This document shows positions 1 through 6,946 of a stretch of 17,348 nucleotides of DNA, in pieces. A program made the translations under genes and the position numbers. Origin of the DNA: Thermoleophilia bacterium (GTDB lineage: Bacteria; Actinomycetota; Thermoleophilia; Miltoncostaeales; Miltoncostaeaceae); the NCBI GenBank assembly GCA_017882555.1, contig JADGPH010000013.1, positions 1 to 17,348 of the forward strand, given 5' to 3'. The stretch's first letter is position 1. Every line of letters starts with the position of its first letter. The notes under the pieces were generated by a model. The model saw only the letters and a program-made list of their open reading frames with translations. It made no database searches and had not been told where the DNA came from.

Positions 1-766
1 ATGCGACCCGCGGTTCGACGATCCCGAACGTCACCAGTGCCACCGCGGAGATGACGAACAACGCCACAGTGCGCGTGCTCGACCACCCCCAATCCGCGCC
101 GAAGGTCAAGGGGATCAGCAGACAGCCGAGACCCACGGTCAGCAGACCCGTCCCCGGCAGATCCAACTGTGGTCGGCCGCGGCGTCGATCCGGGTCGTGA
201 AGGCGCCGTGCGGCAATCAAGGTTGCGGCGGCGATCGGCACGTTCACAAAGAACACCCAGCGCCAGCCGAAGCTCGACACGAGCAAGCCCCCGATCAACG
301 GACCGGTTGAGAGCCCGAGGTAGATCGCCATCACGTTGATGCCGATCGCCCGGCCTCGCTCACCCATCGGGAAGACCGTGCTGACCAGCGCGGTTGCGGT
401 GCCGGTCATGATGCCGGCACCGATGCCCTGCAGAGATCGCGCGACCAAGAGCCAGGCGGTATCCGGACTCACGCCCGTCAGCAGCGACGTAATCGCAAAT
501 ACTGCGATCCCCGCGCGCCACACCCCCAGACGCCCGAGTTGATCGGCGATACGACCGGAGGGCACCAGCATCAGGGTGTAGGTCAGCAGGTACCCCGCCT
601 GGACCCACAGTGCTGCGGCAAAGCTCAGGTGGACGTCGCGCCCCATGCTGGGCAACGCGACCGAGACCGCGCTGAAGTCCAGCGGCGACATGAAGGCCCC
701 GATGCAGGTCACCCAAAGAACGAGCCAACGACGATCCTGCATCGTGTGCTTGGCGAGGCTGCTCAC
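1..766 (-). CDS. MFS drug-exporter-type transporter, DHA2 (14-TM) family, 3' end outside window
   Basis: The minus-strand frame is open from its start to the left edge of the window, so about 255 N-terminal residues are visible and the C-terminal half is missing. The visible part is a run of hydrophobic helices typical of a proton-driven multidrug exporter in the inner membrane. It carries the loop 2-3 motif GRIADQLGR (motif A-like) and the helix-5 antiporter-type stretch GPLIGGLLVSSFGWRWVFF, which is characteristic of EmrB/QacA-like members. The start could be the GTG at 766 or the ATG at 742, eight codons later; neither has a strong ribosome-binding site. A 24-bp inverted repeat lies 25 bp upstream of the GTG, and a LexA box lies further upstream in the shared divergent region. 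The substrate cannot be told from sequence. Confidence 0.88.
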   Translation of the reverse strand, partial: MSSLAKHTMQDRRWLVLWVTCIGAFMSPLDFSAVSVALPSMGRDVHLSFAAALWVQAGYLLTYTLMLVPSGRIADQLGRLGVWRAGIAVFAITSLLTGVSPDTAWLLVARSLQGIGAGIMTGTATALVSTVFPMGERGRAIGINVMAIYLGLSTGPLIGGLLVSSFGWRWVFFVNVPIAAATLIAARRLHDPDRRRGRPQLDLPGTGLLTVGLGCLLIPLTFGADWGWSSTRTVALFVISAVALVTFGIVEPRVA

Positions 767-790
767 GCGATCATCCGCAGTCGGGTCATC

Positions 791-814
791 CCTGCATTGT
801 GCATCGAATGCAGG
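791..814. promoter_or_regulatory. 24-bp inverted repeat, probable repressor operator of the MFS gene
   Basis: The arms CCTGCATT (791-798) and AATGCAGG (807-814) are perfect 8-bp reverse complements around an 8-base centre that itself contains TGCAT. Size and symmetry match operators of TetR- or MarR-type dimeric repressors, which often control MFS exporters. It sits just upstream of the exporter start on the minus strand. No regulator gene of those families is in the window apart from the small winged-helix protein at 925. The symmetry is seen directly; the operator role is inferred. Confidence 0.5.
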
Positions 815-859
815 AGACCGGCCAGCAAATCACCACTTCCGACGGGCGGCACGCGAGAA

Positions 860-873
860 CGAACATATGTTCC
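860..873. promoter_or_regulatory. LexA-binding site (SOS box)
   Basis: The 14-mer CGAACATATGTTCC fits the Gram-positive LexA consensus CGAACRNRYGTTYC at every position, and its inner 12 bases (861-872) form a perfect palindrome. It lies 51 bp upstream of the ATG of the small winged-helix gene at 925, the usual place for an SOS operator, and about 94 bp upstream of the divergent exporter start. It therefore predicts DNA-damage-induced expression of the small gene and possibly of the exporter. Confidence 0.75.
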
Positions 874-924
874 GTCCGGGGCGGGCACTACCGTCAACCT
901 AACGTCCCGCAACTGGAGGTCGCC

Positions 925-1203
925 ATGTCCACGACTGATCATCTTCCCCGCCCCTCGGTGCGTCGGCGCATCGAGCAGACCCTGGCGGCTCACCCCGGCG
1001 GGGTTCCCGCCGAAGCACTGCGCGAAGTCCTCGACGAACGCGCACGGACACTCGGCGACGGTCCGGTCGGCACACATCAAGTCATCCGCCAACTTGGCCT
1101 GCTGCTGATCGAAGGCCGCATCGACGAGCGCGACGGGGTCTGGACGCTCCGCGTCGAACACGCGCACGCGGGTCGTCGCCACACCCGCGACCAGGCCGCC
1201 TGA
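925..1203 (+). CDS. Small winged-helix-like protein, putative SOS-regulated, function unknown
   Basis: This is a 92-aa soluble protein. The ATG at 925 is preceded by GGAGG (915-919), a well-placed ribosome-binding site, so longer upstream readings of this frame are not used. Residues about 10-75 look like a helical bundle followed by a short beta-hairpin: a region rich in Arg, Glu and Leu, then LLLIEGRIDERDGVWTL, as in the wing of a winged-helix DNA-binding domain. No enzyme motif is present. The C-terminus is basic (Arg/His-rich). A consensus LexA box lies just upstream, which suggests a role in the DNA-damage response. I do not recognise a named family; it could be a transcriptional regulator, possibly of the divergent exporter, or a nucleoid or repair accessory factor. 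Confidence 0.75.
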   Translation: MSTTDHLPRPSVRRRIEQTLAAHPGGVPAEALREVLDERARTLGDGPVGTHQVIRQLGLLLIEGRIDERDGVWTLRVEHAHAGRRHTRDQAA

Positions 1204-1225
1204 GCCCCTGCCGGCGGCCAGCCGC

Positions 1226-1597
1226 TTAGTGGAACCGTCGGCTCTCGCGAATGATCCAGATGATCACGACCGCGAGAATGGCGATGAGCGCGAGCACACC
1301 GAGCGAAGTGATCACGGGTGCCAACAGCGGGAAGCCAACCAATACCAACACCGCAATGCCGATGGCGCAAAGGACGATCACCTTGCGCTGCCAGGAGGGA
1401 ATCACGAACCAGGCGAGTTCATTGGCGCGAAAATACTGGTAGGCGAAAACCGCCAGGCCGACCAAAAACAGCACCGTGATGATCTCGTTGATCGACACTG
1501 CAACCGCCAGAAAGCTGCGTTGCGAGACGAACACGAGGCCCGCGAGGGCCAGCATGATCACCAGGTTGCGAATGCCGGTACGGGTCATGAGGCGCAT
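1226..1597 (-). CDS. Hypothetical four-TM membrane protein
   Basis: A 123-aa protein made almost entirely of hydrophobic segments, at about residues 8-24, 37-54, 73-93 and 97-116, with basic residues at both ends (MRLMTRTGIRN at the start, RESRRFH at the end). It is an inner-membrane protein with four likely helices and no catalytic motif. An ATG at 1588 is an alternative start, and neither start has a clear ribosome-binding site. Its stop is 22 bp from the stop of the convergent winged-helix gene. It lies downstream of thrS on the same strand, 222 bp away, with no recognisable RNA gene or clear terminator in between. Function unknown. Confidence 0.7.
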   Translation of the reverse strand: MRLMTRTGIRNLVIMLALAGLVFVSQRSFLAVAVSINEIITVLFLVGLAVFAYQYFRANELAWFVIPSWQRKVIVLCAIGIAVLVLVGFPLLAPVITSLGVLALIAILAVVIIWIIRESRRFH

Positions 1598-1819
1598 GCT
1601 ATCGACGCGTTCGACATGAGGCTGGTGCTCCTCAGCGGGGCTGAAACCCGATACACCGCCTCACCGGCAGCGGCGGGTACTTCGGCATGCGCGGGTCGCA
1701 CTCGTGGACACGACAGCGCGAATAGACCTGATCGCGTGCCGGGACCAACTGCTGGTGTGCGCACCCGTCGCAGAGCCCGCGACCTGGCGTGCGCAACAGC
1801 CGCCCGGCACCTGCCAGGT

Positions 1820-3733
1820 TCAGCCTGCCGCTCCCACTTCGTCCCGCGCCACCATCATGACCGCGAGCTCGGTGAGCCCCACATCGCCGACCTCTTCGCC
1901 GTGACGACCACGCACCGACGCCGTCCGAGATTGGACCTCCCGGTCACCGACGATGAGCAGGTACGGGATCTTGTGCAGTTCGCCATCGCGAATTCGGCGA
2001 CCGATCGATTCGGAGCGCTCGTCGCACGCGACCCGTAGACCATCGCTGCGCAACAGGTCCCGCACCTCGTGGGCGTAGTCACGATGACGATCGGCCACCG
2101 GAAGCACGCGGGCCTGCTCCGGTGCGAGCCAGAACGGAAAGTCACCACCAGTGTCCTCGATCAGGATGCCCAGGAAGCGTTCGATCGATCCGAGGATGGC
2201 TCTGTGAATCATCACCGGGCGCTCTTCGATATCGGTCTCGGAGATGTAGGCCAAATCGAATGCCTCGGGCATCGAGAAATCGAGCTGGCAGGTGCCGAGC
2301 TGCCACGACCGCCCCATGCTGTCGGTGACCTGAAAGTCGATCTTCGGACCGTAAAAGGCGCCGTCACCCTCCTTGACCTCATAGTCGCGGCCGTCGAGCG
2401 CCTTGGCGAGTGCCGCCTCGGCACGCTCCCACATCTCGTCGGTCCCGGCGGCCTTTTCGGGGCGGGTCGAGAGCTTGGTCTGGACCTTGTCAAAGCCGAA
2501 GCGGGCGTAGAAACGATCGATGAACTCCAGCACCGCACGCACCTCGTCATGGACCTGATCAAGCCGACAAAAGATGTGCGCGTCGTCCTGGGTGAATGAC
2601 CGGACCCGAAACAGGCCGTGCAACACGCCCGAGAGTTCGTGGCGGTGGACATGGCCAAACTCCGCCAGTCGCAGTGGCAGCTCGCGGTAGCTGCGGCGGC
2701 GGCTGCGAAAGACCAGCGCCGCGCCGGGGCAGTTCATTGGCTTGACCGCGAAGCCCTGCTCGTCCACCTGCGTGAAGTACATGTTCTCGCGATAGTGATC
2801 CCAGTGACCGCTGCTCTTCCACAGTTCCTCGCTCAGGAGCATGGGTGTACGAATTTCTTCGTACCCCAGCCGCTCGAGCTCACCCCGCAACGCGGTTTGA
2901 ATCTGATTGACGATGACCATGCCGTTGGGCAAGAAGAATGGGAACCCTGGGCCGGCGTCGTCGAAGTAAAAGAGATCCAAGTCACGCCCGAGGCGACGGT
3001 GATCGCGGGTCCGAGCAAGCTCCACGCGCGCCAAGTACGCATCGAGCTCGGCCTGGGTCGGAAACGCCGTCGCGTAGAGCCGGGTGAGCATCGGGTTGGT
3101 GCTCTCCCCGCGCCAGTACGCCCCGGCCACCGACAGCAGCTTGAATGCCCCAATCCGACCGGTGTCGTGCAGGTGCGGCCCCTGGCACAGATCCACGAAG
3201 TCGTTCTGTTGATAGAACGACACATCGGACTCACCACGGCGAGCCAGAAAATCGACCTGATCGACCTTGAAGCTCTGGTCGCGCTCGGCAAAGAACGCGC
3301 GCGCGTTCTCAACCGTCACGACCGAGCGTTCCATGCCCGTACGGGCCTTGATGACCCGGCGCATCGCGGCCTCGATCTCCGGGAAGTCGTCCTCAGTGAG
3401 GGCGCGCGGCAGCTCAAAGTCGTAGTAGAAACCGTCCTCGATCGGCGGACCGAACCCGAACTTCGTCCCTGGAAACAGCGACTGCACGGCTTCTGCGAGC
3501 ACGTGTGCGGCCGTGTGGCGCAGGACGTAGAGGTAGTCGGCCCCGCTCTTGGGCGTGACAATTTCAATGGCCGCGCCGCCCGGAAGAATCCGTGCGAGGT
3601 CGCGAATCTCGCCGTCGACCTTCACTGCCAGCGCCGCCTTGGCCAGTCCAGGGCCGATCGCGGCCGCTGCATCGTGGCCCGTCGCACCCTCCGCGAGATT
3701 GAGCGCGGTGCCATCGGGCAAGGTAACGGTCAT
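1820..3733 (-). CDS. thrS: Threonyl-tRNA synthetase
   Basis: A cytoplasmic class II aminoacyl-tRNA synthetase that charges tRNA-Thr. From the ATG at 3733 it is 637 aa, the usual size. Domain order: N-terminal TGS domain (1-60); editing (SAD) domain with metal-type residues H73 and H77 (HTAAH), C183 and H187; class II catalytic core (about 240-535); anticodon-binding domain (about 540-630). The three catalytic zinc ligands are present as C335 (MNCPG), H386 (DDAHIF) and H510 (VMIHRA). Motif 2 (RVRSFTQDD) and motif 3 (GSIERFLGIL) are intact. The frame extends 15 codons upstream to a TTG at 3778, but homologues begin with a short TLPDG-type segment, so 3733 is preferred. No T-box leader is possible in the short upstream gap. 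A TAGCAT hexamer close to the start could be a -10 element giving a nearly leaderless mRNA. Confidence 0.97.
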   Translation of the reverse strand: MTVTLPDGTALNLAEGATGHDAAAAIGPGLAKAALAVKVDGEIRDLARILPGGAAIEIVTPKSGADYLYVLRHTAAHVLAEAVQSLFPGTKFGFGPPIEDGFYYDFELPRALTEDDFPEIEAAMRRVIKARTGMERSVVTVENARAFFAERDQSFKVDQVDFLARRGESDVSFYQQNDFVDLCQGPHLHDTGRIGAFKLLSVAGAYWRGESTNPMLTRLYATAFPTQAELDAYLARVELARTRDHRRLGRDLDLFYFDDAGPGFPFFLPNGMVIVNQIQTALRGELERLGYEEIRTPMLLSEELWKSSGHWDHYRENMYFTQVDEQGFAVKPMNCPGAALVFRSRRRSYRELPLRLAEFGHVHRHELSGVLHGLFRVRSFTQDDAHIFCRLDQVHDEVRAVLEFIDRFYARFGFDKVQTKLSTRPEKAAGTDEMWERAEAALAKALDGRDYEVKEGDGAFYGPKIDFQVTDSMGRSWQLGTCQLDFSMPEAFDLAYISETDIEERPVMIHRAILGSIERFLGILIEDTGGDFPFWLAPEQARVLPVADRHRDYAHEVRDLLRSDGLRVACDERSESIGRRIRDGELHKIPYLLIVGDREVQSRTASVRGRHGEEVGDVGLTELAVMMVARDEVGAAG

Positions 3734-3797
3734 CACGGTGGTGGATGCTAGCAACGCGGGGCTGGCGCCCACCGGCAAAACCGTGGATCATGCAGCT

Positions 3798-4889
3798 GTG
3801 GCACTCCTCCGGACCCCTGTCTGCGACCTTCTCGGCATCCGCGTCCCGATCCTGTTGGCGGGGATGGCGGCGGGGCCGTGTACGCCGGAACTCGTCGCAG
3901 CGGTCAGCCGCGCCGGTGGACTCGGAGTCTTTGGGGCTACCGGCATGACCGCCGCCGCGGTGGCCGCCGACGTCGCGCGCGCGCGCGAGCTCGGCGCCAC
4001 GAGAATCGGCGTCAACGTCCAGATCACACGGCCCAACACCCCGCGTACCGATCCCGGCACACTCGCCGTCGCGCTGGCCGACGTGCGGCGCGCCCTCGGG
4101 CTGCCCACGACACCGGGGCCGCCGTTGCCGGCACCAGTACCGGCAACGGCCCGCGACCTCGTCGCCGCTGCACTGGACGCAGGGGCGACTGTCGTGACCA
4201 CCGGCCTTGGCGACCCCGCCGAGATCCGTGATCTGGCCGACACCTATGGCGTGCCGGTGCTGGCGATGGTGGCGACGAGCGCTGAAGCGGTGCGTGCGTG
4301 CGGATCCGGGGCGCACGCGATCATCGCGCAGGGGGCCGAAGCCGGTGGGCACCGCGCGTCCTTTGAGATTCCGACCGATGGCCGTGTGCCGCTGGTCGGA
4401 ACGCTGGCCCTCGTGCCGCAGGTCGTCGATGCCGTCGATGTCCCCGTGATCGCGTCGGGCGGCATCATGGACGGACGCGGGCTCGCAGCAGCCCTGGCGC
4501 TCGGGGCCCAGGCGGTCTCACTCGGCACGCGATTCTTACTGGCGACCGAAAGTGCGGCTCCCGACATCTACCGCGTCTCGCTTCCTCACCTTCCCGAGAC
4601 CGCCACGATCGTCACCGACGCCGTGACCGGCCGGCCGGCGCGCTGGGTGCGCAACACGATCATCGAACGCTTGGTCGACGGCCCCGGGCATCTCGGCTGG
4701 GGTCCGCAGCGCCGTGCCCTCGAGGACATTCGTGCTGCGGCCATCGCGCAGGGAATACCGGAGTACCTGCCGATGCTGGCCGGACAGGGGGCGGGCATGG
4801 CACGTGAACAGGATGCCGCCGATATCGTCGCGGAGATCGCGACCGAGGCGGAGGGGATCATCGACCGCTTGGCAGGACGCGGCCGCTAG
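3798..4889 (+). CDS. Nitronate monooxygenase (2-nitropropane dioxygenase family)
   Basis: A 363-aa FMN-dependent TIM-barrel enzyme that oxidises alkyl nitronates, such as propionate 3-nitronate, to carbonyl compounds plus nitrite. Seen: the N-terminal LRTPVCDLLGIRVPI start block, the flavin-site motif GAEAGGHR with the likely catalytic His185, the phosphate-binding block VIASGGIMDGRG, and the following ALGAQAVSLGTRFL. An in-frame GTG at 3783 is an alternative start; neither has a ribosome-binding site, so leaderless translation is possible. It is divergent from thrS (64 bp between starts). Its TAG overlaps the stop of the convergent thioesterase within CTAG at 4886-4889. Family assignment is firm; some members act on other enoyl or nitro substrates. 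Confidence 0.9.
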   Translation: MALLRTPVCDLLGIRVPILLAGMAAGPCTPELVAAVSRAGGLGVFGATGMTAAAVAADVARARELGATRIGVNVQITRPNTPRTDPGTLAVALADVRRALGLPTTPGPPLPAPVPATARDLVAAALDAGATVVTTGLGDPAEIRDLADTYGVPVLAMVATSAEAVRACGSGAHAIIAQGAEAGGHRASFEIPTDGRVPLVGTLALVPQVVDAVDVPVIASGGIMDGRGLAAALALGAQAVSLGTRFLLATESAAPDIYRVSLPHLPETATIVTDAVTGRPARWVRNTIIERLVDGPGHLGWGPQRRALEDIRAAAIAQGIPEYLPMLAGQGAGMAREQDAADIVAEIATEAEGIIDRLAGRGR

Positions 4890-5347
4890 CCCACCGAAAG
4901 CGCGGGGGGCGGCGGGCCGTCCGCGTCGAGCACGAGCTGAGTGCAGCGAAACAACGCCACGGCGCGGCCGTCGGCGCGCGTAACCTCGGCGTCCCAGACC
5001 TGAGTCGTGCGCCCCGCGTGAATGCGATACGCCGTACAGCGCAGGATGCCTTCCCGCGCCGCGCCGAGGAAATTGGCCTTGAGCTCGACCGTCGTAAACC
5101 CCGGAGCGCCCTCGGGGAGGCTGAGCCAGCAGCCAAACCCACAGGCCGTATCGGCGAGCGCCACGATGCTGCCCCCGTGGAGGAATCCGTTCGGGGCCAT
5201 GAGCCGCCCGTGCACCTGCATCTCGGCGACGACCGTCATCTGTTGAGCCGAGGTCACGTCGATGCCCAGAAGGCCGACAAGGCCTTCGTGGGCGGCGGCA
5301 CGCAGCGCGTCCAGGCGCGCCGAGCTGTGCGCGGACGGATCCGTCAC
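4886..5347 (-). CDS. PaaI-family hotdog-fold acyl-CoA thioesterase
   Basis: A 153-aa protein, the usual size for single hotdog-domain thioesterases that hydrolyse acyl-CoA esters. The active-site block reads NGFLHGGSIVALADTACG: N53, the H57-G58-G59 turn, and D66 at the start of the long helix match PaaI/YdiI-type enzymes. A segment of the form TTVELKANFLGAAREG follows, as in homologues. The start is GTG at 5347, overlapping the stop of the upstream gene in a GTGA arrangement, so translation is probably coupled. PaaI-type enzymes often act on aryl-CoA or 1,4-dihydroxy-2-naphthoyl-CoA; the substrate here is not determined. No paa or men genes are nearby. Confidence 0.88.
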   Translation of the reverse strand: MTDPSAHSSARLDALRAAAHEGLVGLLGIDVTSAQQMTVVAEMQVHGRLMAPNGFLHGGSIVALADTACGFGCWLSLPEGAPGFTTVELKANFLGAAREGILRCTAYRIHAGRTTQVWDAEVTRADGRAVALFRCTQLVLDADGPPPPALSVG

Positions 5348-5691
5348 GGTACCTCACAGACGAGCACGACCTGGCCGCCACGCACCTCAACGACCAGGGC
5401 CCCCATCGCACCGCCGTCGATGGCTCCCCACCGCAGCACCGCATGTGCGCCGTGTTGTTGCGGATCAGACCACCGACGACCGACGTGTTCCACACTAAAC
5501 GCGCGGGCCCGCTCCCGCGCCGCGGGCCCCGCGGCCCGTCCATCGCCGGACAGCCACGCCGCGTCATCGCGCAGCAAACCCGCCAAGCCATCCCCATCAT
5601 GGGTCTCAAGCGCGGCAATCAGCACACCGAGCGTGGGGCGGGCGCCCGCCTCGCGCTCACTGTCGGTGGGATGTCGCCGCTCCTCGGTCAT
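5344..5691 (-). CDS. SnoaL-like (NTF2-fold) small protein
   Basis: A 115-aa protein. The ATG at 5691 has GGAGG eight bases upstream, so the long Arg-rich upstream extension of the same frame (to 5964) is rejected. After a polar N-terminus (MTEERRHPTDSERE), the sequence LIAALETHDGDGLAGLLRDDAAWLSGDG resembles the first helices and strand of SnoaL-like cone-shaped barrels, the fold also found at the C-terminus of some ECF sigma factors. The end is beta-rich (GALVVEVRGGQVVLVCEV). No catalytic residues can be assigned. It forms a coupled pair with the downstream thioesterase (GTGA overlap), so the two may act on the same small acyl or polyketide-like substrate; this is inference. Confidence 0.7.
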   Translation of the reverse strand: MTEERRHPTDSEREAGARPTLGVLIAALETHDGDGLAGLLRDDAAWLSGDGRAAGPAARERARAFSVEHVGRRWSDPQQHGAHAVLRWGAIDGGAMGALVVEVRGGQVVLVCEVP

Positions 5692-5719
5692 GGCCGTTGC
5701 CTCCGCACATCTCGGGGTC

Positions 5720-6270
5720 GATGCTCGCCCCAGGATGCCAGGATCTGCTTGGCGGCGCACCGGGGTTTGCGCATTCGCGGCGGCCCGCGCGGGGATTCGG
5801 GCGATCTCGCATCGGCACCGTGACGCCCCGAACGAATCCGACTGGATGGCCGGGACCGCTACCTGCCGGCGGCGTCGGATACGGACATGTTCGACGGCAG
5901 CTCCAACTCGCGTGGTCCGGTCTGGTTTCCGATGAGCCTGGTGATCCTTCACGCGCCCGCACAACTACACCGCTTTGACGGCGACAGGTTGAAGGTGGAG
6001 TACCGCACCAGCGCGGGCCCGTGAGAGAACCCTGTTCGAGGTCGCGCGCGTTGAGCCGGCGTCTGGCGACGACGTTCACGAAGGGCAAACACCGACGCCG
6101 GGCGATCTTCGGCGAGATCGCGAAGCTCCCGACCTATCCGCAGTGGCACGACCCCCGGGTTGCTCTTCGAATACCCCCACGGCCGCGGCGATGCAGGGCT
6201 CGGCGTGAGCCACCAGATCGGCTGGACCGGTAACGGTGCCCTGCTGCTGGCGATCAGCGGCGGGCTGCAG
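5720..6270 (+). pseudogene. Relic of the C-terminal part of an MGH1/GH63-like glycoside hydrolase
   Basis: The plus strand has no intact gene here, but all three forward frames contain consecutive pieces that match, in order, the C-terminal region of large MGH1-like (GH63-related) glucosidases. Pieces: GIRAISHRHRD (from 5792); LDGRDRYLPAASDTDMF then GPVWFPMSLVI and GDRLKVEY, in one frame from 5824 to a TGA at 6022-6024; TLFEVAR (from 6029); LSRRLATTF and FGEIAKLPTYPQWHDPRV, in a third frame from about 6050 to 6162; LFEYPHG and GLGVSHQIGWTG (from 6163). Intact members read like GIRALSRYHRD, LFGGNSNWRGPIW and GASHQTGWTG at these places. At least four frame changes and one internal stop show decay. 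A weaker match may begin at 5717. The N-terminal bulk, hundreds of residues, is absent. The relic lies opposite in strand to both neighbours. Pieces were aligned from memory of the family. Confidence 0.72.
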
Positions 6271-6364
6271 TCGCCAGCAGGCAGCACAAAAGCCGTCGCC
6301 GACCAGAAGAAGCGACCGTATCGGCTCTGCGCCGCGCGGGCGGACGCGCGCAGGGCGCACACGG

Positions 6365-6940
6365 CTAGGCGGGTCGACGACCCCCGTTACGAGCGGCGAG
6401 CCGGTCGATCTCCAAGGCAACCCCCACCGCATCGGCCTTGATGGGCCCTTCGGCCCGATCGGCCACATGCCACGCCTCCCGCGACAGATACGCCAAACGT
6501 GCGTCAACGTCGGGACGCTCGAGACTGTCCCGGGCCTGCGTCGTCAAATACTGGAGGATCTCCTGAGTCTCGTTCGCACTCCAGACGACCGGCACGCCCG
6601 GCACCTCTTTGTTGCGTCCGATGAGCCACCAGCAAAACGCGATCAGCGGCAGTTTGAGGAGTACGACGCACACCACCAGCCAGATCACCTGGATATGGGG
6701 ATCACCCGTAAAAAACGGCGTGAACAGTAGGAACGCGGTGCCGAACATCGCGAAGAACACCAGCGTCGCCACGGTGATCACCATTCGCCGCATGCGCACG
6801 CGTCCGTTGGGAAAGAAGAGCATGCGCGTCAGCATTAGGCCATCATCCCGTCCCGCCAGTGGGGTTGGCAACCGGGACCCCGCAGCGGTGCGTGCGTCAC
6901 GCCACGCATTGCCCGCGCGTCGCACCGCCCGGGCCACCAC
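6365..6940 (-). CDS. Hypothetical two-TM membrane protein
   Basis: Up to 191 aa from a GTG at 6940, or 156 aa from an ATG at 6835 (MLTRMLFFPNG...), which is about equally likely; neither has a strong ribosome-binding site. Two adjacent hydrophobic helices are visible, ITVATLVFFAMFGTAFLLF and a second around VVCVVLLKLPLIAFCWWLIG, separated by a short external loop. A cytoplasmic helical tail of about 90 residues follows, containing acidic and Arg-rich segments. No catalytic motif is recognised. It begins a few bases after the stop of the upstream hydrolase fusion if the longer start is right, so it is probably the last gene of that operon. Function unknown. Confidence 0.68.
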   Translation of the reverse strand: MVARAVRRAGNAWRDARTAAGSRLPTPLAGRDDGLMLTRMLFFPNGRVRMRRMVITVATLVFFAMFGTAFLLFTPFFTGDPHIQVIWLVVCVVLLKLPLIAFCWWLIGRNKEVPGVPVVWSANETQEILQYLTTQARDSLERPDVDARLAYLSREAWHVADRAEGPIKADAVGVALEIDRLAARNGGRRPA

Positions 6941-6946
6941 GACCCA

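Noticed and set aside
1598..1819. Gap between thrS and the four-TM gene, considered for a tRNA or terminator
   Set aside because: No T-loop-like GGTTCGA block, no cloverleaf and no hairpin with T-run could be found; left unannotated.
2618..3751. A 377-codon plus-strand open frame opposite thrS
   Set aside because: Antisense shadow of a strongly conserved synthetase; no recognisable motif or ribosome-binding site.
5697..6507. Short open frames on both strands between the SnoaL-like gene and the two-TM protein, considered as small genes
   Set aside because: None has a ribosome-binding site. The plus-strand ones are better explained as pieces of one frameshifted glycosidase relic, and the minus-strand ones have no recognisable content.
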